Below, one piece after another: positions 24,091 to 35,000 of a stretch of DNA of 64,000 nucleotides. Position numbers and translations under genes: made by a program. The stretch lies in the NCBI GenBank assembly GCA_029532415.1, contig JAQOTA010000026.1:1-64000 (forward strand), read 5' to 3'. Source of the stretch: Marasmius tenuissimus (taxonomy: Eukaryota > Basidiomycota > Agaricomycetes > Agaricales > Marasmiaceae). The notes beneath the pieces were generated by a model, which saw nothing but the letters and a program-made list of their open reading frames with translations, was not told where the DNA came from and searched no databases. The first letter of the stretch is position 1. Each line of letters opens with the position of its first letter.

Positions 24091-24592
24091 CACCTGAACT
24101 TTGCTTGTGTCCGAGCTCGAGTTGGACTAGGGCTTCTTTTTGGATGTCATTTGTATCGTAATGTCGCCTGTGCAATATGCTGATTATGATTTTGTGTAGC
24201 TCATATGTCCATTATGCTGTCTTTGAACGGACTTTTTTTTGCTGGATTTTTGCTGGATGAGTGCAAGTTGAGTCAGTTTCGGAATCGACGTCGTCCGAAA
24301 AAATACGCGTGGGAACAACGTGGGAAGAAAGTTTCAAAATCAGAAGCAGACTCGGCAAAACAATGGCCAGGTTCTCCTCGAACTGCCACTCACGACCAAG
24401 CATCTCTGGAACAAATGCCGCAATTTCAGCTCGGTCCTCGTTTGTAGTGGCTCGCCGCCAACCGCAGACCGACCCAGCCACTCACGACCGCATGTCGTTC
24501 AGTACAACATTATAAATTATTTATTTGACTCGTGCCTTTGGACATGGCTAAGGGGGTATATCGGAAATATCCTACATAGGTATCGTTCTCAC

Positions 24593-25818
24593 TCAGCAGC
24601 CCATATCAACGCCGTCGTACGGTCCTGAAGAAAACCCAAGAGCGGTGAGCAACAGTCCGGGAAGACGAAAAAAGCATGTCGCATACCAGTGTGATCACCC
24701 GGATCACCTTCAAAAATGTTCGACACTGCGCCTGTGGTGCACTGCCCGTCCGTGTTGTCATGGCCAGGACAAGAAGCCCAGGAGTTATCGTCCTTGATAT
24801 GGATCTCGCCGTTAGGGTGGGCGTAGCCTAGGGATCGACCGGGGAGAATGGGAACGGGGTCCTCCCTGGGAAGCAGAAACGAGACGAGAAGGCACACATA
24901 TGTTGTTAGGGCAAAGTAGCATGTGGTAAAGAAACATAACGAACTTACTTGTTGTTGATGCGAGTCATCGGGATCTGAGAGTCAACGTAGGTCGCGAATT
25001 CGTCATTACCAACCTGGATGGGGGGTCGAAACGGTCATGTCAATGTTCGGACGCCTTGAGAGGATAGGTGGAGCTTACCCGAGGGGACGCATAGCTGACC
25101 ATCTTGATGGTAGTCGAAGCGGGTAGTTGAAGTCGGAGGTAGAGCGTGTCGAGAAGGGCGATCGCAGCGCCAAGCGAATGTCCAACAACCGTCACCGTAT
25201 TGGCAGAGTTGGCTGAAAGTGCAGACTTGACGGCTGCAAGGACTGGAGCGGCGGTATCCTCTTGCGCCTCTTTGAATCCACTGTGAACTTTGACATCGGA
25301 GGGTACACCGGGGAACAAAGAGGTACTGAGGCCAGTTAAGATAAAGTTGGCATCGGTGAGCACTGCGTCGCTAAGAATAGCATTAGGTTCACTGATCAGA
25401 GGCCGTTGCATCTAATTACTCACATCTCGGAGAAGTCCGTTCCTTGGTGTCCAACAATAACCGTCTGGAGTGATGGATCATACCCGACATACCAAAATTG
25501 GACATCCCCACCATCGCCTCCAGATGCGACCGGTTTGAAACCGGGGTTTGCATTGCAGTTTGCTGTTCATGGGAAGGTAGCGATCAGTTTCGTGATGAGA
25601 ACAGAAGATAGAAGATGGGGATGAAACCCACTTCCGCAGTCCCAAGCCTTCGTGTTCGCTGGGTTGCAGTACGCTGCTGCTGCAAAGAACGAGTAGGGCT
25701 TGTACGAGGAGACTTGAGCAGACGATAGAATGGTAATCGACTGTCGCTTTTCTGGAACAGGCGAGGCGAAAGCCACAGCTGCGAACAAGGCCAGCAAAGC
25801 GATGAGGGAGCGAGTCAT
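24593..25818 (-). CDS. Secreted class 3 lipase / feruloyl-esterase-like hydrolase
   Basis: Six exons (25818-25632, 25562-25424, 25370-25079, 25013-24949, 24865-24687, 24624-24593) give 297 residues with frame kept. It is a Lipase_3-type alpha/beta hydrolase that cleaves ester bonds of triglycerides or plant esters outside the cell. An N-terminal signal (ALLALFAAVAFA) is followed by a short propeptide ending in KR. Next come CGTNCNANPGF, VGHQGTDFSEI, the nucleophile motif VVGHSLGAA with the catalytic Ser, SYASPRVGNDEF, the acid region NKEDPVPILP and the terminal His in GDHTGPY. Cysteine placement fits the Aspergillus-type extracellular lipases. It lies between the two broken hypothetical paralogues and appears fully intact. 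The substrate cannot be fixed from sequence. Confidence 0.9.
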
Positions 25819-26370
25819 TTCAGCCGAGGTTCACCCAAGTAACGTAGTCGCAGTGATGTGCGGATGCAGGGGACGGATTGACCACCCTTGCTGTACCTCT
25901 AGACGAGCTTCCGCTCTTATATGGCCCGTGGCAAGAAAAAACCTGGCACGCGGTGCGGCCCGAGAATGACACCTGATTGGTTGGCACTTGAGATGCTTAA
26001 ACATCTTTGAGAAGGGGAGTGACGCATGGGCAGTGCGGTCGTAACGCACTGGGTAGAAGATCGTAACCAGGAGAAGTGAAGCATACGTCCGGAGAGAGAG
26101 ACCACATTATTTCTGCCAAACGGAATGATGGTTGGCAGATTGCGGACTATCAGCGCACCACTCATGTCGTCGATTGCGACGTACATGATTGAACAGAAAT
26201 ACCAATTCAGTACCATGTTGAGCGTGGAGTGAATACAAAGTTCATTTGGGAGAGGATATTCTTCTGTTGCCAGTGGGGAAGGCTCCAAGATTGAGTGGCT
26301 ACTAGGACAATGGATCTATAAGACTTTACTCACCTGGAGGGTAAAAGCACGTCGCTTCGGAGTGATAACA
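25819..26370. other. Upstream flank of the lipase, no gene
   Basis: The promoter side of the lipase gene lies here. Only short frames occur and no clear element is seen. Confidence 0.35.
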
Positions 26371-27073
26371 AGTTGAGCTTGAACTGGACCAGTTTGATAG
26401 TAGCAATCCGTTCGTGGATTACAAGAACGTTTCCTATCCAGAGAATTTGAATACGCCCTCAAGGAAAGCTTTGGAACAGACGAGGAGCCTGTCGGCGTGC
26501 GGATGGAGGAACTGGAGCTGAAAGAGGAAGAAAGCTGAAGAAAGGGAAAAGACACAAATTGAGGCCAGAGAGGACATCGTGGATGTCAACGACCAAGTCC
26601 TATCCGGTGGCGTAAGAAACGACCTGTACAGAAATGGCTAGCGACAAGACGCGGGACCTTTGCTCACGTTTCTTAGACGACATGTCAAGCACGAGTATCC
26701 CCAAGTTCCCTCTCCAACCTGTCTCGTACATGACAGCTCCGGTGTTCACCAACCCGTTCGGCAACGGCAACGAGATTTTCAGGCCCTTTCGCCACTCTAT
26801 AGTGAGGAGTACATTGATCTTCCTGAGGTTTTCCTCCGGCCCAGTGGGTACACCACATCGCTGCTTCAGACCAATTCGAGTTTGGCGGTCCCATCCCGAA
26901 GCCCAGAAGAAATCAAACAATCCACGAAACGTGCTCTTCTTCGCTCCAAACCCAAAGAAATCTCCCCCGCCAGACATGTCCGAGACGACGCCAGTAGATC
27001 GAAAGGTACTCAGGAGGATCATGTTCAACCGTTCCGAGTCCAGGCGTTGCAAGTACAGGCCAAAGCTTGCAGC

Positions 27074-28143
27074 CAAGGGGTGTCACCAAAAATTTTTTTA
27101 TATATGATCTTCCTATACGATCTTAAGGCCCTTCAAGACCCCCCCTCCCCCCTCCCTCTGTTGAACATGATGGAAATCATGTGATACACTGTTGACGTGT
27201 TGTTTACGCGTCACACTATTTATAGAGCTACGCCTCTAGAACACTTGCGTTCTCATGCAAGTACTACGTCTCTGTCTACGTATCTTACTACGTACATCTA
27301 GTTTCATCATACATGACACTATAGACAGTCGCTATCCAATAGCATAAGTAGAGCCTCCAATACATGAGGCAAACACGACTATGCTCACCAAGCATACTAC
27401 CATTCATGGTAGAAGTACTTACACAGTACTAATGTCTTTTACACCTTTAGGGCCGAATACCTACTTCTAGTAGTAGTTTCAGTTAGTGTAATACTCATTA
27501 CATGTACCAGAAACTTATGTATAAAAGACTCGACGAAAGGCCTTAAGCCTTAGGACAATCTACTCGATTATCACCTCTTCTCAAGCATCTCAAGACTACA
27601 AGAACACTCTGTGTATTACCCATGTGAGGTTTACTTCGTTATACCCACTGTGCACTTTAACTATGCTGGCTCATCACCCTCCTGCCATTCTGGGAAGGTG
27701 GTTCCCACAGTCACATGTCTATTCTCCCTATCAAACCTGTTTTGACAATATGTTTTCCAGTTGGAATTGGCGCTAATATTACCCACAAAGTACTGAGAGC
27801 TTCTGGATATGGTAGGACCTGAGTGGTTTCCTTGAGGAAGCTGTGTGTCCAATAGGAAGGTCCGAAACCCGGACCCCAGACTCCAGCATACCTTCCAAGT
27901 TTGGCGACCTGTACAACTCACACCGGATTTTGGGATGAAAACATGTAAGTTTGGGCCTTTTTGGCCATGTACTTCATTCTCTAGCCTCTGAGCACTTTGA
28001 ATGAGTATTAAAGAGTGCTGAAAGGGCTCTCTAGGCTTCCCAAGGTCCACCCAAAGGGGGGTCACTTTTTGATCTCAAGGGCTCGGGGACCCCCCCTCCC
28101 CCCCCTACCCCATATGACCGAGATGCCCGGGTGACACCCCTTG
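27074..28143. mobile_element. hAT-like non-autonomous DNA transposon
   Basis: Perfect 14-bp terminal inverted repeats, CAAGGGGTGTCACC at 27074-27087 and its complement at 28130-28143, are flanked by the 8-bp direct duplication CTTGCAGC (27066-27073 and 28144-28151). Paralogue A has this 8-bp sequence once, in uninterrupted coding sequence, which gives the empty site. An 8-bp duplication and CA(A/G)GGG ends fit the hAT superfamily. Known for the family: it moves by a DDE transposase supplied in trans. No transposase is seen here. A 134-codon minus frame (28065-27661, beginning MTPLWVDLGKPREPF) is the longest open frame and may be a captured or remnant fragment. C-rich runs near both ends are notable. 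Confidence 0.85.
27190..27674. mobile_element. Possible LTR-like segment nested in the hAT-like element
   Basis: The segment starts TGTTGACG and ends ATGCTGGCTCATCA. The solo LTR at 30439 starts TGTTGAAT and ends ATGCCGGCTCATCA. A TATAAAAG box lies at about 27520. No matching 5-bp target duplication flanks these limits, so boundaries are uncertain and the ending match could be chance. The right end also overlaps the last codons of the minus open frame. Confidence 0.3.
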
Positions 28144-28434
28144 CTTGCAGCCGCTTTCCGTGCTCGCCAGAGAGAAACTAAAGCAAAGGCAAGCCATTCC
28201 AGGCCCATCGTTCCACCAAGACCAAAGAAGCCTTTCGTGGTTCCGTACTTTCACAGGCGGGAGTCTGATCTGGAGAGCAATACGCAGATGTTGGAGCGTA
28301 TGATGGGCGACAATACCAGTTCAAGTAGGTCCAGCTCTGCGTTCGGCGAATTGATGAGGTGGGCGATGCCAGATGGGATGATGAGCTGCATTTTGAGAAA
28401 GATGTTGCTTCTTCCTAAAAGACAATTAGTATAA

Positions 28435-30038
28435 AACAAGGACTTGTCAAACCATATGCACTTACTTGAATTTGCGTGTACATATTGCCCCCGATCCGAG
28501 ATTTCAGGCTAGGCCTCATTCTTGGATATCGTCTGTATCGTCTATAGTTCTGAATAAGTTAATGACGACTCGTATGCAACTCAGATGCATGACACGTTAC
28601 GCTGTCGTTGAACGGACTTCATGTTTTGCTGGAGGAGAACAAGTGCCGGTGTTGGCCAATCGGAGCTGCTGTTGAATCGGACCGACAGCCTTGTGAAGGG
28701 CAGGTCAGAATATCATTTTATTTCTTATCTCAACCTCACACCCAAGCTCAAAGTTCACACTCGCATTCCTGTACAAGTTCTTCGATCTTCTCTACTTATT
28801 GTGAAACCCAGTCATCGAATCATTCCGAAAAAAACCGGCTTCTCTTATCTCATTTCTGTTACGAATCTACCTATTATTTTCCCTTCCCTTGGTCCCCGGG
28901 TACTTTTTCCTCATGTTTTTCTCTTTATTTCCCATGGTTACATGTTCTCACCATCGCATTCTGGCCCCCATATCATTACCTGGTGCTACCTGGTGTTCCA
29001 CATTGTTCCCAGATATTCTCCCAGCACACCATATGGTTTCCATCATGACAATGTTTCCACATGTATCCCTTGATTTTTATCACTTGTTCTTTCAGTTTTC
29101 CTGTTTTACCTTTGTTCCCATGATATCTCTACAGCTTGGCTCTGTCATATATAATCATGGACACTTCTAGATAGTTCTCCAGTCTGACAACTTCGTCTAA
29201 TAGTGCTTGTTTCCAGCATGTACTATCATACACTTGCCCTACTCAAATCTATCTTCCCTCCTTCGCACTCTTGACCCTGTTGGTGGCCTGAGGGGTTTTC
29301 CTAGTCATTGGCCTCGTTCTTGACAATTTCCCTTAAACGCTTCGTCCTTCGTGTATGGTGTGCCATGACTTGACTCTCGGGCCCAGCAGCACTTACTGTG
29401 AAGATCAAGCCTCATTCTGCCTTGAAATTCAACTCAGATCAACTTGATTGTGAAACTGTCAAACTCAAGCTCAGCTTTTGATATCAACGGTGCTTGTTTT
29501 GCCAAATCAATAATCACTTCTAGGAGCCGGCAAGCTGATGAAGAACGTCCTCCCTCTATAAGCTACGAGATTGCATTGGGAACTTCTCAATCACCATAAT
29601 ATCGGTGTTTCGTTAGTACTGGCAGTCAAATTAAGTTTCCTGAGCTAGCTTTTCACCACTATCCACGCAGGCGCCTGCAGTAAACCTCTTCTTGCTCGGA
29701 TCTCGACGACTGACATGAGGCTGCTCATGGGGGTCTACCAGTACCTGCGATCCAGCGATGTTGCCCGTATGTGTGGTGTGGGAACCCGGCCTGCCAAAAC
29801 CATGTAATCTAGACCACGTTGATTGCGATCTGAACGGGACTTGGCATGCTAGACGCTGGAGCAGTCAAACGAACCTTTCTGGCGGCCACATCCCGCTGAA
29901 CCCAACTCTGGCATTCATTCTGAATTCTGTCTGCGTATATAACAGGTTGATATCTGTGGCACTCTCAAAGGCACCCTCTAATCCTCAGGCCTCAGGTCTC
30001 ACTACATAGTACAAGTTCGAGCCCTCCTTTTCAGGACC
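28435..30038. other. Intergenic region with duplicated flanks
   Basis: Up to about 28640 this is the 3' flank shared with paralogue A (24000-24240). From 28640 to 28800 it matches the block upstream of xylanase copy 1 at 12260-12500. Between 28830 and 29560 a T-rich stretch with no match elsewhere in the window appears to be extra sequence. No protein gene is supported. Confidence 0.45.
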
Positions 30039-31466
30039 ATGGTCTTTCTCATCAACACCTTTCTACTCGTCCTCGCAATGGCAACATCCATCTTTCCAAG
30101 CCTAGGATCTGGGACAGAGGTTCAGGGATTCCCTCCGCCTGGACCTCACAGCAATATCGGTACAAGCTGCGAGCCCTCGAGCCCTCGAGGCCGACGAGGC
30201 ATGACACCCCCTCAAACAGGCTATCTGAGAACGACTGAAGGCCACAATGAGGAGGGATTCTATTATTTCTCGTGGGCACGCAAGGTGTCTGGACCAATGT
30301 ATTTCAGTAATGGACCTGCTGGTTCGTTTTCACTTGTGACACACAAAGGGGCCGTCACAATTGCTGGTAAGGGGTGGAATCCGGGGGTGAATGATAGGTA
30401 TGTTCAGCCTCTCCATCTCGATTTGGGCTCCTAATGAATGTTGAATCCATGGACTATTATTAGATCCTGGTATATCCAAAGTCCTGGTTCATACTTCCTG
30501 TCATTGTATTATGCGGGACAATGCATTTGCTATTGTTCCATTCTTCATTGTTCATTATGCTCATATGTACAATTTCTATTGTCGTCCCTATATGGTAACT
30601 CTATTGTATCTACATGTATATAAGCTCGTAGTTCTCTACTTGAATCTACAGTGTGCTTGAGCTTCTATGTCTTGCCTCTACCTCTCTAAACTCCTCTCTG
30701 GTAAGTAGTAGTGTAGCCATGTTGTAGTCCTCTGCGCTAGGTGTCATGCCGGCTCATCAATGAATCGTCGCTCAATAGGAAGATCAACTAGTACAATGGA
30801 TTCTACCAATTCACCGCTTCACCAAATTCGGAATCGGGGAGCAGCTCGTTGCTGGTCTATGGATGGACCAGGGACCCTCCTGTCGAATATCGAATTGTCG
30901 AAACCTACAATGGTGTATACAACCCCAGCGGTGAGAAGGCACTGTGATGTGCAACGGTGCTTCGTATGACGTGTTTGGGGGGTGGAAGCATAATGACACT
31001 TTGTTGGATGATGACTTATCGGCGTTCCAGGTGGGTTGTAAAGCCACATGCCCTGTAAATTGGGGGGTACTGACTGGTACCCCAGCAATTCTACTCAATC
31101 CGAAACCCCCCACGGACGTTCCTCTCGAATGGCACCATCGACCGATCGCCAGAGAGCCTCCCTACCGTCGACGTCGCCTGCCACTTCGACGCTTGGCGCG
31201 ATAAATTTGACATGCACCTCGGGACATCGCATGATATCCAAATTTTCGCAACGGAGATTGAGGGAAACGTGGACAGTGTCCGTGTTGCGATCAATGCAGT
31301 CGATCCAAATTTCACGCCCATCGAAGTTGACATGTCTCTCGACTTTGTACCCGAAGGCCCCGGTGCACAGGCCGCGTTTGAAAGGTCGAAGGAGCAACGG
31401 ACTGAGAGGAAAGCACACCGGCGAGACCCACAATTGTTCGTTGATGATATTCGGTGGCCGTGGTAG
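30039..31466 (+). pseudogene. GH11 xylanase copy 2, inactivated
   Basis: A paralogue of the 13130 gene. Exon 1 (30039-30397) encodes a signal peptide, EEGFYYFSWAR, FSNGPAGSFSL and IAGKGWNPG. Exon 2 starts at 30779 and meets an in-frame TAG at 30789-30791, inside what would be the INYNGFY strand. It continues VYGWTRDPPVEYRIVE with the nucleophile Glu, then loses frame near 30940 before CNGASYDVF. Exon 3 resumes after CCCCAG near 31086 with CHFDAW and IFATEIEG, which holds the acid/base Glu, and ends at 31466. The second intron keeps a GTGGGT donor, unlike copy 1. The first intron is lengthened by a solo LTR. The stop and the frameshift both abolish the enzyme. Confidence 0.82.
30439..30759. 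mobile_element. Solo LTR in intron 1 of xylanase copy 2
   Basis: A 321-bp segment begins TGTTGAATCC and ends GGCTCATCA. It is flanked by the 5-bp direct duplication ATGAA (30434-30438 and 30760-30764). TG...CA ends with a 5-bp duplication are the hallmark of LTR retrotransposons, and the absence of internal genes marks a solo LTR left by recombination. A TATATAAGC box near 30617 fits an LTR promoter. Without it and one duplication copy the host intron is about 55 bp, normal for this genome. Confidence 0.85.
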
Positions 31467-32061
31467 ACGCAGCAGCAGAACCTTTCAGGATGATTCGTGC
31501 TCGTTTCATTGAAGGGATTGAGAAAATATTTCGATAGCAATGAGACAGGAAACAACACATTTCGCCGCAAAGAGAGAGAAAAAGAAAGAAGATAGCAAGT
31601 AGAAGTAGACCATGGACGTAAATCAGCAATGGATGAAGGTAGCACAGAACCCGTCTATCGTAGCGCATGAGGGGTATGTAGTAGAGGCAGGTAGCAGAGT
31701 AGTAAGTAGCAAGTAGTATGTACAACGAAGATAGAAATGTCAAGGTAGTAATCCAACCTATGTACACCAAAGAAACAGATGAGTCACCGAGACGTGGTAT
31801 TCAAGAAATTGAGCAAGCTCTGGTAAATTTGGTAAATGAGAAAGAAAGAAAGAAAACAAGAAAAGAAAAGAAAGGGAAAAGTTCAATCAAATAGCATTAA
31901 ATTACGCCCTTCGTCTGTTTGTTCGTTCATTCGTGCGTCCGTGGGTTTCGGAATGGGTCGTCCGCCGTAGTCGCCGTAGGCTGTAGCCAAAAACATGAAT
32001 AGATCATAGAGGCATGGTATTTCGTTCGTCGCGCATTGTCGAGGGGATCGTCATTCGTGGA
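31467..32061. other. Intergenic stretch with a purine-rich tract
   Basis: No gene is seen. A GAAAGAAAGAAAG-type purine tract at about 31830-31885 lies beyond the 3' end of the large minus-strand gene. Confidence 0.4.
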
Positions 32062-35000
32062 TCATGTCTTGGGCTTAGGAGGAAGCGTTACTTTCACATT
32101 CCTCGGATTACTCTGATCCTGCGTAAACTTCAGGTCAAGGCTGCAAAAAAAGAACGATTGAGTTAGCGAGGGATCTTCCACGCCCATGACGACGGAACGA
32201 AACGTACTCATGCAACCTCCCCAAAACAACCTTCTTCACGCTCGCTGCAACCTCCTTGTGTTTCTTGTTGCTCCCGGAAGCCTTGGGCAATGTCACACCC
32301 ATCGTCTTCCCCCCAGCTGCAAGCAACGCAACGATCCTCTCGTCCAATTTCTCAGACGCAGAAATGTCGTTGTCCGTGGTCGTAAACTCCAAATCGGCCG
32401 TAAGCGGTTTTTTAGACGACGTCTTGGTGGCTATCATACAAAAATCGGATCAGTTACCACGAAAAACGAAACAAAACATGAAGAAAGAAAAAAAAAACTC
32501 ACAACCACCCCACAAAACCCCCTCATACCGCCTCTCAAGCACCTTTCTCTCCTTCACCATCTCCTTCATCGCACTCAACTTGGTCGCAGCGACGGCTTTA
32601 CCCTCCGCCGCTCCCCCTTTGGCATCTTCCAACGCAGCCTCCCTCTGTCGACCGGTCTCGTCGATGATCCTCTGCTTCTCTGCGATTTGTTTACGAAGTT
32701 CGGTCGCTCGTGCGAGACGTTTACCGGCGTTGGCGATGGGGGGTTCGGAATCGAGAATGCTGAGGAGCATCGTCGGGGAGGGCTCTTCGAGTTCGGGGTC
32801 TCCGTCTACTTCCTCTTCGGGTTCCTCGATTGCTGCTACTGGTGACGGTTCGGGAGGCGCAGTAGATTGAGGCCGTGAAGTCGGGTTCGACCGTGGTGGT
32901 TGAGATCCAGGTCTTGAATGCGGTTGAGAGCCAGGCCTTGACTGTGACTGTGCTCGTGATCCAGGTCGAGAAGATTGGGCTTGCGATTGTGCTGGCGCGG
33001 TAGGTACAACAGTCACGTCTTGCTCCCCACTGTCCCTATTCGAATTAGCAGCAGCGTTCGCAGCCGCGTTCCTCCTCCCCAAAACCGAGAAGTCGTCAGG
33101 GTACAACGTCGAAAACGACGGTGGTGGAGAGCCTCCTTCGCCCTCTCTCCGTGACTGGGTAGCTTGAGATCCTCGTGTCTGTGTCGGCGCCTGCGTCTGT
33201 GTCTGGGCCTGACTGATACCAGTCCCAGTAACCGTCCCAGTAACCCCACTCCGACTCCTCAAAGCAGCCTCACTCTCCTCATCCCTCTCACTAATCGGAG
33301 GAGGATTATTCATCCCCTGATTCGCAGCTCCAGTTCCCAACGTCCGATTCCTCCCCACATTCGCATTCCCACCAATCCACGATCCGACCCGTGACGAGCC
33401 GCTCGAACCCAAAGTCGTATTCTGCACAGTCGTGTTCTTGGATCCGCTCCCAAACCATCCTCCTCCCCAACCGCTTGCCGTACCCGCCTTGTTGTTGTTG
33501 GTGCCGACGGTACTCTGCAGATTGATCAAATCACTCCCAGACCCCTTTCGGTTCCCTCTATCACCGAACCCAAACAAGCTCCTCACAGCCGTCGAACCGG
33601 TAACGGAAGGTTCCTTCGTTAACGGTGGGACCGAAGGTTCCTGTTCCGAGATTTCCGTAGCTGCGTATTCCTCCTCCTCCTCCCCTCCGTGGCGTAAAGG
33701 ATCAAAATCGAGTACCGATTCCGTCAACGGACGAGGCTTAGGAGCCGGTTGTTCGACTTCAGTTCTAAACCCACCCGGCCAAGGCGCTTCCGGTGAATCG
33801 AGGGGGGGTTCTTTCTCCTTCTCCCTCTCCTTTTCCTTCTCCTTTTCCTTGGCCTGCTCTCCAAGCGTCGGTCCCGGCGAAGGTGTCGATCTCTCCCCAC
33901 CCGCACCACCCCTCTGAAGCTCCCTAACCCTCCTCCGCTTCTCCCTCTCAACCTCCGCCTCCTCCCTCTGTCTCCTCCTAAACGCCTCAGCCTCCTCCCT
34001 CTCCCTCTGGATCTTGGCACCAAGAACCTCTTCGTCATCCTCAGATTCGCTATCAGGAACACCCACGTTCGAGATGGAATCGTTCGGTGTGAGGTCGGAG
34101 ATGGTGGAGTAGGCTTTTTTGGGTTTGCGGGGGTTGGTGGTTGGGGTTGGGTCAGGGGTGGGGAGGTCTTTTTCTGTCTCTTTGGCTTGTTTGTCAACGG
34201 ATACAGAGCTACCCTCGCCCTTTCCGACTTTGGACTCCTCCTCTTTCCCGACTTTGGAATGTTTGTCGTTCCCAGCCTTGGACTGTGCATCTTTCCCGAC
34301 TTTGGACTCCGCATCCTTCCCACCCTTCTCCTTCCCAACCTCACTCTTCTTTGACTCCTTCTCCTTCTCAACCTCCTTCGGCGGCGGAGGGGGAGGATTC
34401 CCAACCCTCTTCCCCCACACATTCGGTCCACCCCACGCACTCCCAACCATCGAAGGCGCCTTGAAACTCGGAGCTTCACTTCCCAACTCAATACGGATCT
34501 GTCGGCGTTCTTCTTCTTCGGGGTCTTCGACCTCGATTTCGGAAGGTTCGGATGTGAGCTGTGTAGATGTGATCGTAGTGGGTTCGGGTTCGGGTTGAGG
34601 GGGTTGAGGTAGAACAGAGGGTGGGCGTGAGGAAGGTCTTGATTTAGATCCTGCTCTCGACGCTGCTCTCGATGCGACTTTGGAAGGGGGTGCGGGTGCA
34701 ACAACGACAGACGCATCCCCAACAGCAGACGCGGCTTCCTCCTCTTCATACGCAGGCGCAGGCGTTCCAGGTCTCGAAACGCCCGATACCGAACCTGCTC
34801 TCGAATGTCCACCGGCTTTCGACATGGCACGGGAAGCAACCACGGATGCAGCAGCGGGAACGGGAACAGGATCTTCCTCCTTGGGTGTAGGAGCCCTCGA
34901 CCCAGCAGCTCGAACTTTGGAGGCAGCTCTCGAAGCGACTTTTGAGGGGGCAACGACAGAGGCTTCTTCCTTTTCCTCCTCTTTCGCCTTTTCCTTTTCC

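Larger units (their letters stand above)
26378..28434 (+). pseudogene. Hypothetical protein paralogue B, split by a transposon
   Basis: This second copy of the 22983 gene starts at a segment matching its exon 2 (LDQFDSSNPFVDYKNVS) without a visible first exon. The middle keeps TAPVFTNPFGNGNE, SPLYSEEYIDLPEVFL and KRALLRSKPKEISP, but in frames that change relative to each other. Coding sequence stops at 27073 in KPKLAA, where a 1070-bp element is inserted, and resumes at 28144 with AAFRARQRETK, VPPRPKKPFV and RRESDLESNTQMLE. The C-terminal part gives the frame that paralogue A has lost. Similarity to paralogue A continues into the 3' flank to about 28640. It is clearly inactive because of the insertion. 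Confidence 0.75.

Noticed and set aside
28621..29170. Open frames of 90-150 codons rich in Phe, Ser and His
   Set aside because: They lie in a T-rich stretch in several overlapping frames at once and show no family signal.
30418..30780. A separate small gene in the long intron of xylanase copy 2
   Set aside because: TG...CA ends and an ATGAA duplication show that this is a solo LTR.
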